This document shows, piece by piece, positions 35,684 to 47,624 of a DNA stretch of 64,000 nucleotides. Position numbers and translations under genes: made by a program. The notes below the pieces were generated by a model. It did not search any database and was not told where the DNA came from. It saw only the letters and a list, made by a program, of their open reading frames with translations. This stretch comes from Zanthoxylum bungeanum (taxonomy: Eukaryota > Streptophyta > Magnoliopsida > Sapindales > Rutaceae): assembly GCA_019454045.1 (NCBI GenBank), contig SKCR01036132.1, forward strand, positions 42,339 to 106,338. The letters run 5' to 3'. How positions within the stretch are numbered: the first letter of the stretch is position 1; the number at the start of each line of letters is the position of its first letter.

Positions 35684-37865
35684 CTTGATTGCAATAGTCT
35701 AACTATTCAATCAACGATTTCGGATACAGTCCAACTGTTCAAGGAAAAAAAATAAAATATTAGTCCAACTAATATAAATATATAAAATGAAAAAAATAAT
35801 TTGAAAGCGCGTATTTGGCAAGTATTAAACGAAATTACAAATTTAATATTGACCTCCCACTATTTTTCGGCGAGCCTCTAACCCTCTGTTGAGTACTCGG
35901 GAAACCTAGTTTCCTAGTGGGCTAGGATCCCGTTAAATAACACACAACCTTAACTTTGGCCAACAAGCTATATGATACTTAACTAGGTAGATATCTAAGA
36001 TCAATTGGATCACATCCAATTCCTAGATCCGGTAGGTGGACCTCCAAGTCTGAAATATATATATAATATATATGTCAATATATCCAATATATTTCCTAAC
36101 ATTTTCCTCTGAATCAACTAAGCATTTGCTTTGGCTCAACAAGCTTAATGATTCCAGTTAATGAGACCCATTGACAGTGGGAAAGCTTCGTAATCCATAT
36201 CGATGAACAAGAAGTGACCTTGACTTTGGCCAACAAGTTACAACTGCCCAAGACATGCAATATATAACAAAGCCTTCGTGGTTCAAACACATCCGCGATG
36301 GACATTGATCTTGACTTTGGCCCACAAATCAATGCCAATCTTGGATCTTGAGAAAGAACCATTCAATGGAATGAAAACGCTTAATATTTGATTAAGGGTT
36401 TTTCACGTAAATTGGCAACCAATTTATTATCTTTGATTAGGTCTCATCTTACACCCTTAAGCATGCATTATAAAAGCATAATAAGGCGCGAAATAAATAA
36501 TAATGATATTCGGATGGATATTTAACAAATTATTCCTAGAACAAATCTCTCCATTCCCTCTCTCTCGCTAGCATTATTCTAACTTCTACCCAATTACATA
36601 ATACAATAAAGAAACCTCATTAACATTGAGGGGAATTGGTGAGAAGAGAAATACAAAGAGAATAGAGATAATAGGCTGGACACGTAGGTCCAATTTAATA
36701 AATTCTAAATGTATTACAATAATTTCCAAAATTGCCCTCACCCTTCTAATATCCATCAGATATACATTATTCATACAATACATCCATGTATTCACACAAA
36801 GCATGTTATTCAATCAATCTAATCCAATTAATTAATCTTTGAATTAATGACCATCCAATGTTCAACCAACGATTTGATTTGCACAGGTCCAACTCGTTTA
36901 AGAATAAGTACTCAAAGTGCGTATTCTTGAATTATATCGAACTACAATTTTAAATCCAATTTAATTTGTATTCAATACTAATTCTAATTTAATTCCAAAT
37001 TAAATAATTACACTTATTTTAATGCCTTTTAGACTTAGATTCTAAATCCAATCTAAATGGGTCTCAAAGGCCCAATTAACATCCAATGTCAATTTAATTA
37101 AAGTCCAATTGGCTTTTAATTAATTCTTAAGGCATGGGCTTTCGCAACCAAAGCCCAATAAGGAATCACCCTTTTTGCCAAAAATCAATTTAGGCCCATT
37201 AGGCCCAATTAAATTATTAAAAGCCCAATTATTATATTTGGACTTTATGGAATGGTTTTAGGCTCAATTTGGATCCAATCCAATTGTCCTAAACCAAGCT
37301 TGGCCCAACCAAGCCCATTAAGCCCAAATACAACAATATTAGCCCAATTCAAAATTAAAGACTAATTTTAATTAATATAAAATTCCAAATTTCACATTAA
37401 TTTTAATTAAAATGTAATAGCCATAATTAATTAGTTAAACTAATATTTTCAAAACACCAATTAAACTAATTAATCATGCTTTAAATTAACCAACTCATGT
37501 CCAACACAAATGGAAGCAAAATCAATCAATACATGCTTCTTATAGTCACGGCAATATGGCACAAAATAGTAATCAATTTGATTTCAATCCAATTAAATCA
37601 ACAATCAATTTATCTCATGCTTTAAACACATCCAATGGTCTAAAATCAAAAAATCACCATGATACATCTAGGGTCATAGTTTCGCCAAAGCTAGGAATTT
37701 AGGGAAAAAATTTTCCAATTCATTTTCTCAATTCCTAAGATGCATAAATCTAATTCATCATCATCCAAGCTCAACCAAACAACCAATTTGAAGAAATCAT
37801 GCTCAAAACATAAAAACCCCAAATTAAAGTATATAAACCCTAAACTTAAATCATGCTTAGAAAAG
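35684..37865 (-). other. C1 untranslated leader
   Basis: Matches the C2 leader at 25342-27520 in order and length, including CGGCGAGCCTCTAACCC (near 35866) and GGCCCAA runs (37190-37330). No gene is seen; short frames here are not conserved between the two copies. Confidence 0.7.
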
Positions 37866-37878
37866 GCTCTTGATACCA
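37866..37878 (-). other. C1 primer-binding site (initiator tRNA-Met type)
   Basis: Minus-strand TGGTATCAAGAGC, one base inside the 5' LTR end at 37880. It is close to the iMet consensus TGGTATCAGAGC, with one extra A. Confidence 0.8.
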
Positions 37879-37879
37879 T

Positions 37880-39181
37880 TGTTAGTGTTCCTAGAACATG
37901 CCAATGATCTCTAAGATGATTTAGTGTGTGAATATTCAAAGAAGTTGCGGAATAAACTTACAATGATCGGATTTGATGGATGTATGAAGTTCAAAACTTT
38001 TGATCCTTTGTTGAAGCTCCAATCTTTGCCTTGTGTTCCAAACTCAAGGGATTAGTTTCCCTAACACCTTGTATGACTCCTTGAAAGTGCTTAGGGAGAA
38101 AGGAAGCTCACGGAAATTGATGGAAGAATGAGAGAGTTTTTTTTGTTTGATTTTTTGATTTCTAAAATCAATTACCAAATCAACTTCCAAAGTTGGTATA
38201 TGGTTTAATTTCAAAAAATAAAATAATGAAATGTGTTGAGATTGGTTAGTGTGAATTACAAGCAATCTAAGCTTACACTCAACAATTAACAACTTCCATC
38301 ACATGTCTAATGTGTGATGTAAGTCAAGTGGGTCCCACCACTTTTAAATTCCAAATTTAAATCGAATAATCTCAACACGCAACTTCGCTCGGGCTCGGGT
38401 TCGTTTAATTCTGAAATAAACGAATTTGTCATTGTGACATAATTAAATCTAATTTAATTAAATAATTATGCCTTGCAAAATTATTATTAAAGTCGCTTAC
38501 GAATTAATTCTAAATTAATTCGTTTGCCCGAATTAAAATCCAGTTTAAATTCCGCATTGAAATCTAATTTCAATTAATATATCAAATATATTATTTAATC
38601 GATTAATTCCAAATTAATCGTTCTCTCTCTTCTATCCGAATTTTATTCCAGATAAATTTTTACCGCAATTAATCCTAGATTAATTTTTCTCTCTTATAAT
38701 TAATCCTAGATTAATTCTGTTCGAGTCAAATGTCATCGGTGAATCTTTGGGAAGCGACCCATGAGATTCCTGGATATGTTGGCAGTAAATCCTGTCGTCG
38801 GACTATCTGAACACGCACGTACCCCCGTACCACATTCTTACCGATTTACAAGACATGGTTGGCTTCTAGCATAGTACCGTGCCTACCCAATTCTCCAAAA
38901 ATATTCTTTTAAGGAATACATAATCTTTATCAAGCGTAGTATACTAAGTATTGCGTATTACGATCCAGTATCGGATGTTACATGCTAGGCTTGGGGCTGA
39001 AATTATGTCTGCCCAGTATAAAGCATATATCGCATCACTAGCAACTAGTCTCTTTAATCGGATAATCATGACCTTATCATATTATCTCGATAGTTGCAAC
39101 ATATTCCAGTACCAGTTCTGTATCCTACGTGATCATCATCTCCATATGACTGAAGTGACACTTCCATCTTGACATCACACC
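37880..39181 (-). mobile_element. C1 5' LTR, U5-side part
   Basis: It starts TGTTAGTGTTCCTAG on the plus strand and follows the C2 LTR loosely at first, then closely (TATCCCGATAGTTGCAACAT, GATCATCATCTCCATATGAC). It is cut at 39181 by G1 and continues at 51998. Confidence 0.9.
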
Positions 39182-39578
39182 TGATGAGTGGTAAATGTAT
39201 CACTATTTCCCATTCATTTGACCTAATATTTTATATAGTTTCTTGAGTTTTGTGAATATTTTGATGTGTTTTGTGTTATTTTGTAGATAAATAAAGTTTC
39301 AGGACACTCTGGAGGTGATTTGGGACCAAAACAGTGAAAAACTGACAAAAGGGCAAAATTGTAATTTTCAGCGTCGCGACGCGCAAGCCTTTGGCGTCGT
39401 GACACCTAACGTGCGCCTTTGCTAACATGCACCGGGGACACATGTCAGAATCTAAGAAGTTTGACTTTGCTAACTTGCACCGTGACAAGTGTCAACATCA
39501 CAGCCGATCTGCTAACGTGAGCCGTACCATATGTCATCATCCTATGGTGCCGACAATCGCCATCGCCACATGTCGTCC

Positions 39579-39870
39579 CACGTGTCAGCCACGTTATCAC
39601 CATGTCAGCAGAAGACCAAGTCAACATTGCCACATCATCATCAACCAATCATCGCTTGCCACGTGTCGCAATCCTATCGTGCTGACAATCGTCATCGCCA
39701 CGTGTCGCCACATCATCACCACGTCAGCGCAACGTCAGCACAATTATTGATTTAATCATCCACATCACCATATCATCGGATAAGAATCTGTGCGGACCAA
39801 TCAGCGCGTGACACGTCTTTGCGTCGCGACGCGAAACTGTTCGCGCGTCGCGACGCGAAGACCCTATAAA
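39579..39870 (+). promoter_or_regulatory. G1 5' LTR promoter region
   Basis: CACGTG occurs at 39579, 39660 and 39699, with several CCACGTCA-type sites. Two GCGTCGCGACGC palindromes follow at 39821 and 39845, then CTATAAA at 39864-39870. The layout matches G0, G3 and the 3' LTR. Confidence 0.55.
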
Positions 39871-40460
39871 CGCCTTTAAATTCAGCTCAAAATTTTAGTT
39901 TCAGATGTACCTTCCTCTCTCTAATTCTCTGAGTAAATAAGGAGTTGGTATCTAGTTTTCTTTTAATTTCAGTTTTGTAATTAATTTAATTTACTTTCTG
40001 TAATAGTAATAGTAATTTACTTTTTTTACTTTTTCAATTTTTACTATTCAGCTATGATGAGGTAACTTCTCCATGCTAGGGTGAAAGATAAATCTTTTAC
40101 TATTGCTATTTAGATTAATCTCCCTTAATTATAATATATTCACTATTTAAAATTTGACTTAACGAGGATACCGCTATATTGGTCGATTGGTAATCAATTA
40201 TAAACTGGTTTTAACTTGACTAAGCATGGATACCGCCTGGTTGGTCGGTTGGTAATTACCGCCTATATGGCAGGTTTATGGACAAATAATGATACCGCCT
40301 ATATGGCTGGTCGGACTTAATTTGACTTAATCAGGTTACCGCCTATATGGCTGGTTGGTAAAATCATCACAATTTAATATATTATATTGATGGAGATATC
40401 TAAAATAGTAGTAGTAAAAGTAGATCCTTTAACCCTAGCAATTTATTTAATTTTACTTTT

Positions 40461-41116
40461 CAGTATTTTACTTTACCACATTTACTTTTCAGTATTTTAC
40501 TTTATGTCTTTTATTTTACTAGCCCTAGTTATGTGTCGTAACTAAGTTAGTTATCTAGGGTTGTGATGAATTCCAATATCACCGGTTTATAAGGGGTTAA
40601 ATTATGGTTTGGGTAATATAAAAGTTTATTTATTGAGTCTTAGTCTTAATGCTTCTTGTTAACTCGCCATTAATAAGATTGATTCGGTAAACTTAAAATG
40701 AAATTGGAAAAAGTATTTTAGGTTTAAGACCCTAGACACTATAACCCACGATCTTCCTTGAGGATAGATAACCATTTAATAGATTTTTTCAGCATTTACT
40801 TTACCACATTTACTTTTCAGTATTTTACTTTATGTATTTTATTTTACTAGCCCTAGTTATGTGTCGTAACTAAGTTAGTTATCTAGGGTTGTGATGAATT
40901 CCAATATCACCGGTTTATAAGGGGTTAAATTATGGTTTAGGTAATATAAAAGTTTATTTATTGAGTCTTAGTCTTAATGCTTCTTGTTAACTGGCCATTA
41001 ATAATATTGATTCGGTAAACTTAAAATGAACTTGGAAAAGCGATTTTAGGTTTAAGACCCTAGACTCTATAACCTACGATCTTCCTTGAGGATAGATGAC
41101 CCTTTAATAGATTTCC
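40461..41116 (+). repeat. Tandem duplication of about 328 bp inside the G1 5' LTR
   Basis: The first unit (40461-40788) and second unit (40789-41116) both run from CAG(T/C)ATTT...TTACCACATTTACTTTTCAG, through GCCCTAGTTATGTGTCGTAAC, to AGGATAGAT(A/G)ACC. The 3' LTR has a single unit that resembles the second more (CAGCATTTACTT). The duplication therefore arose after insertion. Confidence 0.85.
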
Positions 41117-41603
41117 TTACATGATAGGAATATACCTGTCGGGCGGGGGTAGCCATAATTGGAACTTAATCTTAATGAATTCAGATAACTTAATTGACAT
41201 ATGAATATGATTAATTGGGTTACACTGGGTATTTGTAATTGATTATCGGAAGAGACTTTTACATAATTTTGTGTTCCAGGTTAATAAATCAATATATCAC
41301 CCAACTGTAAGATAACCACTTCATCTTTAAATAATATTGGAAGGATTCACAACCCTGTATAGTTTTCTAAATTTGAATTTTCTTTAATCTACTTTCACGC
41401 CATTTTATTTACTTATTTTAATTTTTAATTTTGTAAGTCACAATCTCAATCAAAACAATCAATCCATTAGATATTAGTAATCATTCGGCCTCATAAAAAT
41501 TAATAGCATAGGTATTAAGTCATCGTTGGATCGATACTTTTTATACTACTTGAACGATACGTGCGTTTGGGTTATACGCGTGTGATTACGCCGGTCACGT
41601 TTT

Positions 41604-41617
41604 TGGCACCGTTGCCG
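41604..41617 (+). other. G1 primer-binding site (tRNA-Asp type)
   Basis: TGGCACCGTTGCCG, one base from the TGGCGCCGTTGCCG complement of the plant tRNA-Asp 3' end, the primer known for Athila-type elements. Past 41617 the match fades. Confidence 0.85.
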
Positions 41618-41729
41618 AATACTTATTTATCTTTTACTATTAGTTTAGGGGTTAGATACGTTACTTGTATCTAATTTTCTTTTTACTTATTATTTTTGTT
41701 TTCTTGTGTTTAAGGTTCTCAAACACAAC

Positions 41730-43060
41730 ATGAGACGAACCAGAAGCTTTGAACTTCGACCGCTTGACCCATAAATTGAAAGAACCACCAGACAGTTGAG
41801 AAGGGAAAGACGAGAAGGCCAATAAGCAATTATCATTATAGAACCTGAACCTTTAGAAGTTGCACCACCAATTCTCATTCGAGACAGAACCATTCTGGTG
41901 GTTGACGGCTTCATTTCCTATATTGTACTTCCTCCCTAACCAGCAAATACGTGTGACATCAAAACATGTATCTAGATGATTTAACAGTCAGTACAATTTA
42001 GAGGGAATTCAACTGAATATCCTAATGCCCACATCAGCAACTTCCTGGAAGTTTGTGGCACTTTCAATTACAACCGAGGAGCTGAAGAAGCAATGAGACT
42101 GCGATTTTTTCCATATTCCCTGAAAGATAGAGCTAAGGCATGGCTACATTCACTACCAGTAGGTTCCATCACAACTTGGAACAATATAGCCACCAAATTC
42201 CTTGCAAAGTACTTTCCACCAGCCAGAATAGCAAAACTGATGAATGACATCACGTCTTTTGTACAACTTGACTCGGAGACTCTCTACGAAGCTTGGGAAA
42301 GGTACAAAGATTCGCTCCAGAAATGTCCTCACCAGGAGATTCCAAAATGGCTTCAAGTTCAAACTTTCTAAAATGGACTTCCTGGACTGATGAGAACCAC
42401 AATTGATGCTACTACTGGAGGAGCTTTGATGGCAAAAGGAGAAGATCAAGTCTGGGACCTAATCGAAGAAATGGCTAACAAAAACTCTTTGTGGCCAACA
42501 GAAAGAAGCATGATCCAAAGAATTGCAGGAATTTATGAAGTTGGAGCAAATACAGCAGTCAGTGCCAAACTGGATCAGATATGCAAATTCATGGAGACTC
42601 TCAGCATGCAAGAATCCATTAGTTCACCATATAGAGGAGCACCAAAGTCAACCCAACCTGAAGAAACGGTGAATTGTATCAATAATTTCAACAGATAGGG
42701 GAACAATCCATATTCCAACACCTACAACCCATGGTGGAGGAATCATCCCGGCTTTTCATGGAGCAACAATTCAAGGCAAAAGAACAATCCACCACCTGGA
42801 TTCCAACAGCAGAACTATCCACCACCTGGATTTCAACAGCTGGACAAAGGTCAGGAACATGAAAAAGAACCAGTAATGACAGAAGTGCTAGCTCAGTTAA
42901 AAAAATATGAAGCTATGTTTCAAAGCCAATAAGTTTCTATCAAAGCACTGGAGAATCAAATTGGACAACTGGCCAATGCTCAGAGTTACAAATCGCTAGG
43001 AAATCTTCCCAGAAATACGAAACCAAATCCAATGAACCGAGGGAAGGAGCAATGTCAAGC
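41730..43060 (+). pseudogene. G1 gag
   Basis: ATG 41730 gives MRRTRSFELRPLDP and then an early stop. The conserved Athila gag core lies at 42010-42370: NAHISNFLEVCGTFNYN, RLRFFPYSLKDRAKAWLHSL, TTWNNIATKFLAKYFPPARI, LYEAWERYKDSLQKCPHQEI. A stop (42369) interrupts FYNGLPG. Downstream are MANKNSLWPTERS, a Pro- and Gln-rich stretch (42770-42840) and the LENQIGQLAN helix. At least five in-frame stops are visible. Gag would form cytoplasmic particles around element RNA. Confidence 0.88.
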
Positions 43061-44094
43061 CATTACTTTGAAAAGTGGTACTGAGATCAATAAAGATGTT
43101 GGAATCAAGGCATCAATTGAAGAAGTTCCAAAAGAAGCAGAGCAACAGATGGAGGAAAAATAAGCAAAGGAAAAAGAACCAGAAAGAATCACTCCAACTC
43201 CATTTTTTCCACAGTGTCTTCAGAAAAATAAACTCGACAAGCAGTTTGCTCGTTTCTTGGAGGTTTTCAAAAAGCTGCACATCAACATCCCATTTGCAGA
43301 ACCCTTGGAAGAAATGCCCAGCTATGTCAAATTCATGAAAGATATTCTTTCATGAAAATGAAGATTGGGAGACTACGAGACAGTTGCATTGACGGAAGAA
43401 TGCAGTGCCATCATTCAGAGGAAACTTCCCCTAAAGTTGAAAGATCCTGGCAGTTTCACAGTCTCATGCACCATTGGATAACATTATATAGGTAAAGCTT
43501 TATGTGATTTAGGTGCTAGTGTTAACTTGATGCCTTTTTCTATTTACAGGAATTGTAAATTGGAGAAGCAATGCCTACCTCGGTCTCATTGCAACTTGTT
43601 GATCGAACACTCGTATTTCCGAGAGGAGTTATTGAAGATGTGTTGGTCAAAGTAGACAAACTCATTCTCCCAGCAGATTTCATCATCCTTGACATGGAAG
43701 AAGACAAAAAAGTGCCTATCATTCTTGGGAGACCATTCTTGGCTACAGGTAAAACTGTGATTGATGTGCAAAAATGAGAACTGACCATGAAAGTGCGGAC
43801 CAAGAAGTTACCTTCAATGTTTTCAAAGTAATGAAATTCACTAGCGATGAAAAGAATGGGGAATGTTTCAGAGTTGATGTTGTTGATAGTATCGTTCAGG
43901 ATACTGAGCCAAATCCTATGGATAAACTTGAAGCTTGCATCACCAACATGACTAACAGCGAGCTAGATGCTGAAATCCTAGAATGTATCAACTACCTTGA
44001 CAAACCATTCCAATTCAAATCAACACCACCAGTTGAAAGTTTGGAACTTCCGAAGAAAGATCGAATCAAACCTTCAATTGAAGAACCACCATAG
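43061..44094 (+). pseudogene. G1 protease and flanking linkers
   Basis: Before the protease come FPQCLQKNKLDKQFARFLEV and FKKLHINIPFAEPLEEMPSY, then YETVALTEECSAIIQRKLPL. The protease active site is ALCDLGASVNLMPFSIYR (about 43500-43552). After a frame change near 43560 follow MPTSVSLQLVDRTLVFPRGV and VPIILGRPFLATG, the flap and C-terminal helix region. The 43774-44094 frame is a variable linker to RT. The order and wording match Athila polyproteins. Several stops make it non-functional. Confidence 0.85.
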
Positions 44095-45777
44095 TTGGAA
44101 CTGAATTTACATCCGAGCCATCTCAGGTATGCATTTCTTGGAAACTCTTCTAAATTACCTATTATTATTCCTTCATCACTAACATTGGAGCAGGAAGAAA
44201 AATTGCTGAGAGTGTTACGAGAACACAAGAAAGTCATTGGCTGGACTATAGCAGACATTCGAGACATCAGTCCATCATTTTGCATGCATAAGATTCTGAT
44301 GAACGATGAGTACAAACCCACAGTGAAGCATCAAAAGAGACTCAATCCAATCATGAAGGAGGTCGTGAAGAAAGAAATCATCAAATGGTTGGATGCTGGC
44401 ATAATTTACCTAATCTCAGACAGCAGTTGGGTGAGTCCTATGTAGTGTGTACCAATAAAATGAGGAATTATTGTTGTCACCAATGAAAAGAACGAGCTGA
44501 TTCCAACAAGAACAGTGATTGGATGAAGAGTATGCATGGACTACCAGAAGCTAAACAAAGCCACACGAAAAGACCATTTTCCGCTACCATTCATTGATCA
44601 GATTCTAGAGAGACTAGCGGGACATGAGTTCTATTACTTTCTGGACGGATATTTAGGGTACAATCAGATTGCCATCGCACCAGAAGATCAGGAGAAAACC
44701 ACATTTACATATCTGTATGGTACTTTTGCTTTCCGCAGAATGCCATTTGGATTATGTAATGCCCCTGCCACATTTCAGCGTTGCATAATGGCCATCTTCT
44801 CAAACATGCTGGAGCAGAGTATGAAAGTGTTTAAGGATGACTTCTCTGTGTTTGGAGATTCTTTTGACCACTGCTTGTAAAATCTGGAACAGGTATTACA
44901 AAGGTGCGAAGATACAAACATGGTACTCAATTGGGAGAAATGCCACTTCATGATACATGAATGCATTGTTCTTGGACACCGGATCTCAGAAAGGGGAATC
45001 AAGGTAGAAAAAGCAAAGATCGAGATAATTGAAAAATTACCTCCACCAACATCTGTCAAAGGGATTCGGAGCTTTCTCGGACATGCAGGTTTTTACAGTA
45101 GATTTATCAAAGATTTTTCCAAGATTGCTAAACCTCTGTGCAACCTTCTGGAGAAGGATATTCCTTTCAACTTCACCAAAGAATGCCAGGAAGCTTTTGA
45201 GATCTTAAAATTGAAGCTGATTTCTGCTTCTATCATTGTAGCACCTGACTGGACCCTTCCATTTGAAGTAATGTGTGATGCTAGTGATTTTGCTGTAGGC
45301 GCAGTTTTGGGACAACGTAAAGTAAATATTTTCCACACCATTTATTACTCCAGCAGAATTTTGAATGAAGCTCAACTCAACTACACAACCACTGAAAAGG
45401 AGTTGCTTGCAGTTGTGTTCGCTTTTGACAAATTCCGCTCCTATCTACTAGGTCCCAAAATGGTGGTCTACACAGATCATTCAGCAATCAAATATTTGAT
45501 CACAAAGAAAGATGCCAAACCCAGATTGATCCGTTGGATACTTCTTCTACAAGAATTTGACGTGGAGATTCGAGACAGGAAAGTGACAGAAAACCAGGTG
45601 GTAGATCATTTATCGAGACTTGAGAATGGAGAAACAGCTAGCACAGAATTGATAATCAAAGAAACTTTTCCAGATGAACAACTATTTGCCATGAAACAAC
45701 ACGATGTCCCTTGGCATGCTGACTATGTCAACTTTATTGTATCACGAAAATTGCCGTTGGAATGGACAACTCAGTAA
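44095..45777 (+). pseudogene. G1 reverse transcriptase and RNase H
   Basis: Visible in order: LPIIIPSSLTLEQEEKLLRV, IGWTIADIRDISPSFCMHKI (44150-44290), KKEIIKWLDAGIIYLISDSS, MDYQKLNKATRKDHFPLPFI (44536-), GTFAFRRMPFGLCNAPATFQ, and the catalytic VFKDDFSVFG (44827-44856). VFMDDFSVFG is usual; both Asp are kept. RNase H has [29 protein letters not shown] and [16 protein letters not shown], supplying D, E and D. Stops at 44443, within the following 90 bp and at 44878 break it. The 45777 stop follows KLPLEWTTQ at the start of the integrase linker. The 286-codon RNase H frame is intact. Confidence 0.93.
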
Positions 45778-47022
45778 CAGAAGAAATTCTTCAAAGAAGT
45801 CAAACACTATGTCTGGGATGAGCCGTACTTGTTCAAACGCTGTGTTGATCAATTACTGAGACGGTGTGTTCCACATGAGGAGGTCAATAGTGTTCTTCAA
45901 AACTGTCATTCATCACCATATGGCGGACACTTCAGCGGAAACAAAACTGCAACCAAAGTCCTTCAATCAGGTTTGTTCTGGCCCAATCTTTTTAAAGATG
46001 CTTATCTTTTTGCTCTTCAATGTGACAGGTGACAGAGAACGGGAAATATTTCGAGGAGAAATGAAGGACCTTTGCAAAATATTTTAGAAGTGGAGATATT
46101 CGATGTGTGGGGTATTGATTTTATGGGACCTTTTGTTCCATTATTCGGAAACCTGTACATACTAGTTGGAGTTGAATATGTCTCCAAATGGGTTGAAACA
46201 ATTGCATTGTCATCCAATGATTCGAAAGTGGTGATCAAGTTCCTTAAAAAGAATATTTTCACTCAGTTCGGAAAATCTCGTGCAATTATCAGTGATGGTG
46301 GCTCACATTTCTGCAACAGATACTTTGATGCACTCCTATCCAAATATGGAGTTACTCATAAGGTTGCCACAGCCTACCATCCACAGTCAAATGGACAAGT
46401 TGAAGTTTCAAACAGGGAAATCAAAAGAATCTTGGAGAAAATCGTTGGATCATCAAGGAGGGACTGGTCTACAAAACTAGATGACGCATTATGGGCCTAC
46501 AGGAAACCTTACAAGACACCCATTAGTATGTCACCATATCGAATGGTGTTTGGGAAAGCGTCTCATCTGCCAGTTGAGCTTGAACACAAGGCGTACTGGG
46601 CACTGAAGAAGTTTACTCTCGATCCACAAGCTGTATGAGAGAAAAGACTTCACCAAATCAATGAATTGGAGGAATTTCACCTACAGGCTTATGAGAATGC
46701 CAGATTGTACAAAGAAAAGACCAAGAAATGGCATGACCGAAAAATAGTGCACAGACAATTGGAACCAAGGCAACAGATGTTGTTGTACAACTCGAGGTTG
46801 AAACTTTTCCCTGGAAAGTTGAAATTAAGGTGGTTTAGTCCATTTGTGATCACTCAGGTTTTACCATACGGAGCTGTTGAGTTACTGGATCCCAACACCA
46901 ACAACACATTCAAGGTTAACAGTCAGCGTGTCAAGCACTACTGGGAGAATCATTTGAGCGACAAAAAGAAATTGTCACACTTTCAGATCCAGCATAACGT
47001 TCGGGCAGTCATGTCTAGCTGA
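45778..47022 (+). pseudogene. G1 integrase
   Basis: The N-terminal zinc region has HSSPYGGHFSGNKTATKVLQ and FALQCDR, where the second Cys of the HHCC finger is a TGA stop (46030-46032). The core has WGIDFMGPF (first D), [17 protein letters not shown] (second D) and [16 protein letters not shown] (catalytic E). The tail includes [20 protein letters not shown] and SRLKLFPGKLKLRWFSPFVI, the GPY/F-like module, ending at TGA 47020. A stop at 46636 interrupts it. No chromodomain is seen, which is normal for Athila. Confidence 0.9.
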
Positions 47023-47135
47023 CGACGTTAAACTTAGCGCTAGCTGGGAGGTAACCCATGCAAACTTTGTATATATTGTGATTCGGTGTGATTTCATTTT
47101 ATGTGTTTAGTTTTTACACGTTAAGTTATTTCATA

Positions 47136-47624
47136 ATGGATGAAGTTCTCGCAAATCTTCACAAGCAATTTCCTTCTTTCCCTCAAAAATCTCTGATGAA
47201 AGTTTACAAAGGTCGCTTAGAACTGATGAGACTACTGATGATCAAAGGAATTCCTACTGATATTCGTTGGATTATTGAAGCACATGTCCGATTGGCAGGT
47301 GAGTCTTTTGACTCTTTTATTTCACATCTGTCTGGTCTAGGAAGGAGCACGTATGCTAAAAAGAGAATAGCCAAAAGAATGTGTGTTTGTTATAAATGTG
47401 CTCATATGTTTTGTGATACTCGTTGTCGTTCTTTAGGAATGGTGTCTGATAACCGTGAAGATAAGATTAATTTCATTAGGGATGGCTTGAGTAATGAGTC
47501 TTTGGATGACATATCTAAAACTCTTGAGATGCATCCCGGTGGATATGTGTATCACGAAATTCGCGTGTTATATACACAATTCCAAAAAGAAAGACAACAG
47601 TTAAGTCTCGGGAATCTGACTTAA
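47136..47624 (+). CDS. Unrecognised 162-residue accessory protein of G1
   Basis: An uninterrupted frame from ATG 47136 to TAA 47622, 114 bp after the integrase stop, on the coding strand and inside the element. I do not recognise the family. It opens MDEVLANLHKQFPSFPQKSL, has a charged helical first half, then a basic and Cys-rich patch AKKRIAKRMCVCYKCAHMFC followed by DTRCRSLGMVS (C, C, C and C spaced like a small zinc-binding knuckle), then an acidic and helical end. No signal peptide or membrane segment is evident, so it is unlike a classical env-like protein. It stays open while gag and pol around it carry many stops, which hints at recent constraint or chance. It could be a captured host gene or a lineage-specific regulator. 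No ribosome-site logic applies in plants; expression would need splicing or a subgenomic RNA. Confidence 0.6.
   Translation: MDEVLANLHKQFPSFPQKSLMKVYKGRLELMRLLMIKGIPTDIRWIIEAHVRLAGESFDSFISHLSGLGRSTYAKKRIAKRMCVCYKCAHMFCDTRCRSLGMVSDNREDKINFIRDGLSNESLDDISKTLEMHPGGYVYHEIRVLYTQFQKERQQLSLGNLT

Larger units (their letters stand above)
39182..41596 (+). mobile_element. G1 5' LTR
   Basis: 2415 bp, TG...CA. It is longer than the 3' LTR (2069 bp), mainly through a tandem duplication at 40461-41116. It ends GATTACGCCGGTCA at 41596, seven bases before the PBS. Confidence 0.93.

Noticed and set aside
39427..39755. Open frames in the Athila LTR rich in His, Arg and Ser
   Set aside because: They are translations of the repeated CCACGTGTC and CATCATC promoter sequence, not genes.
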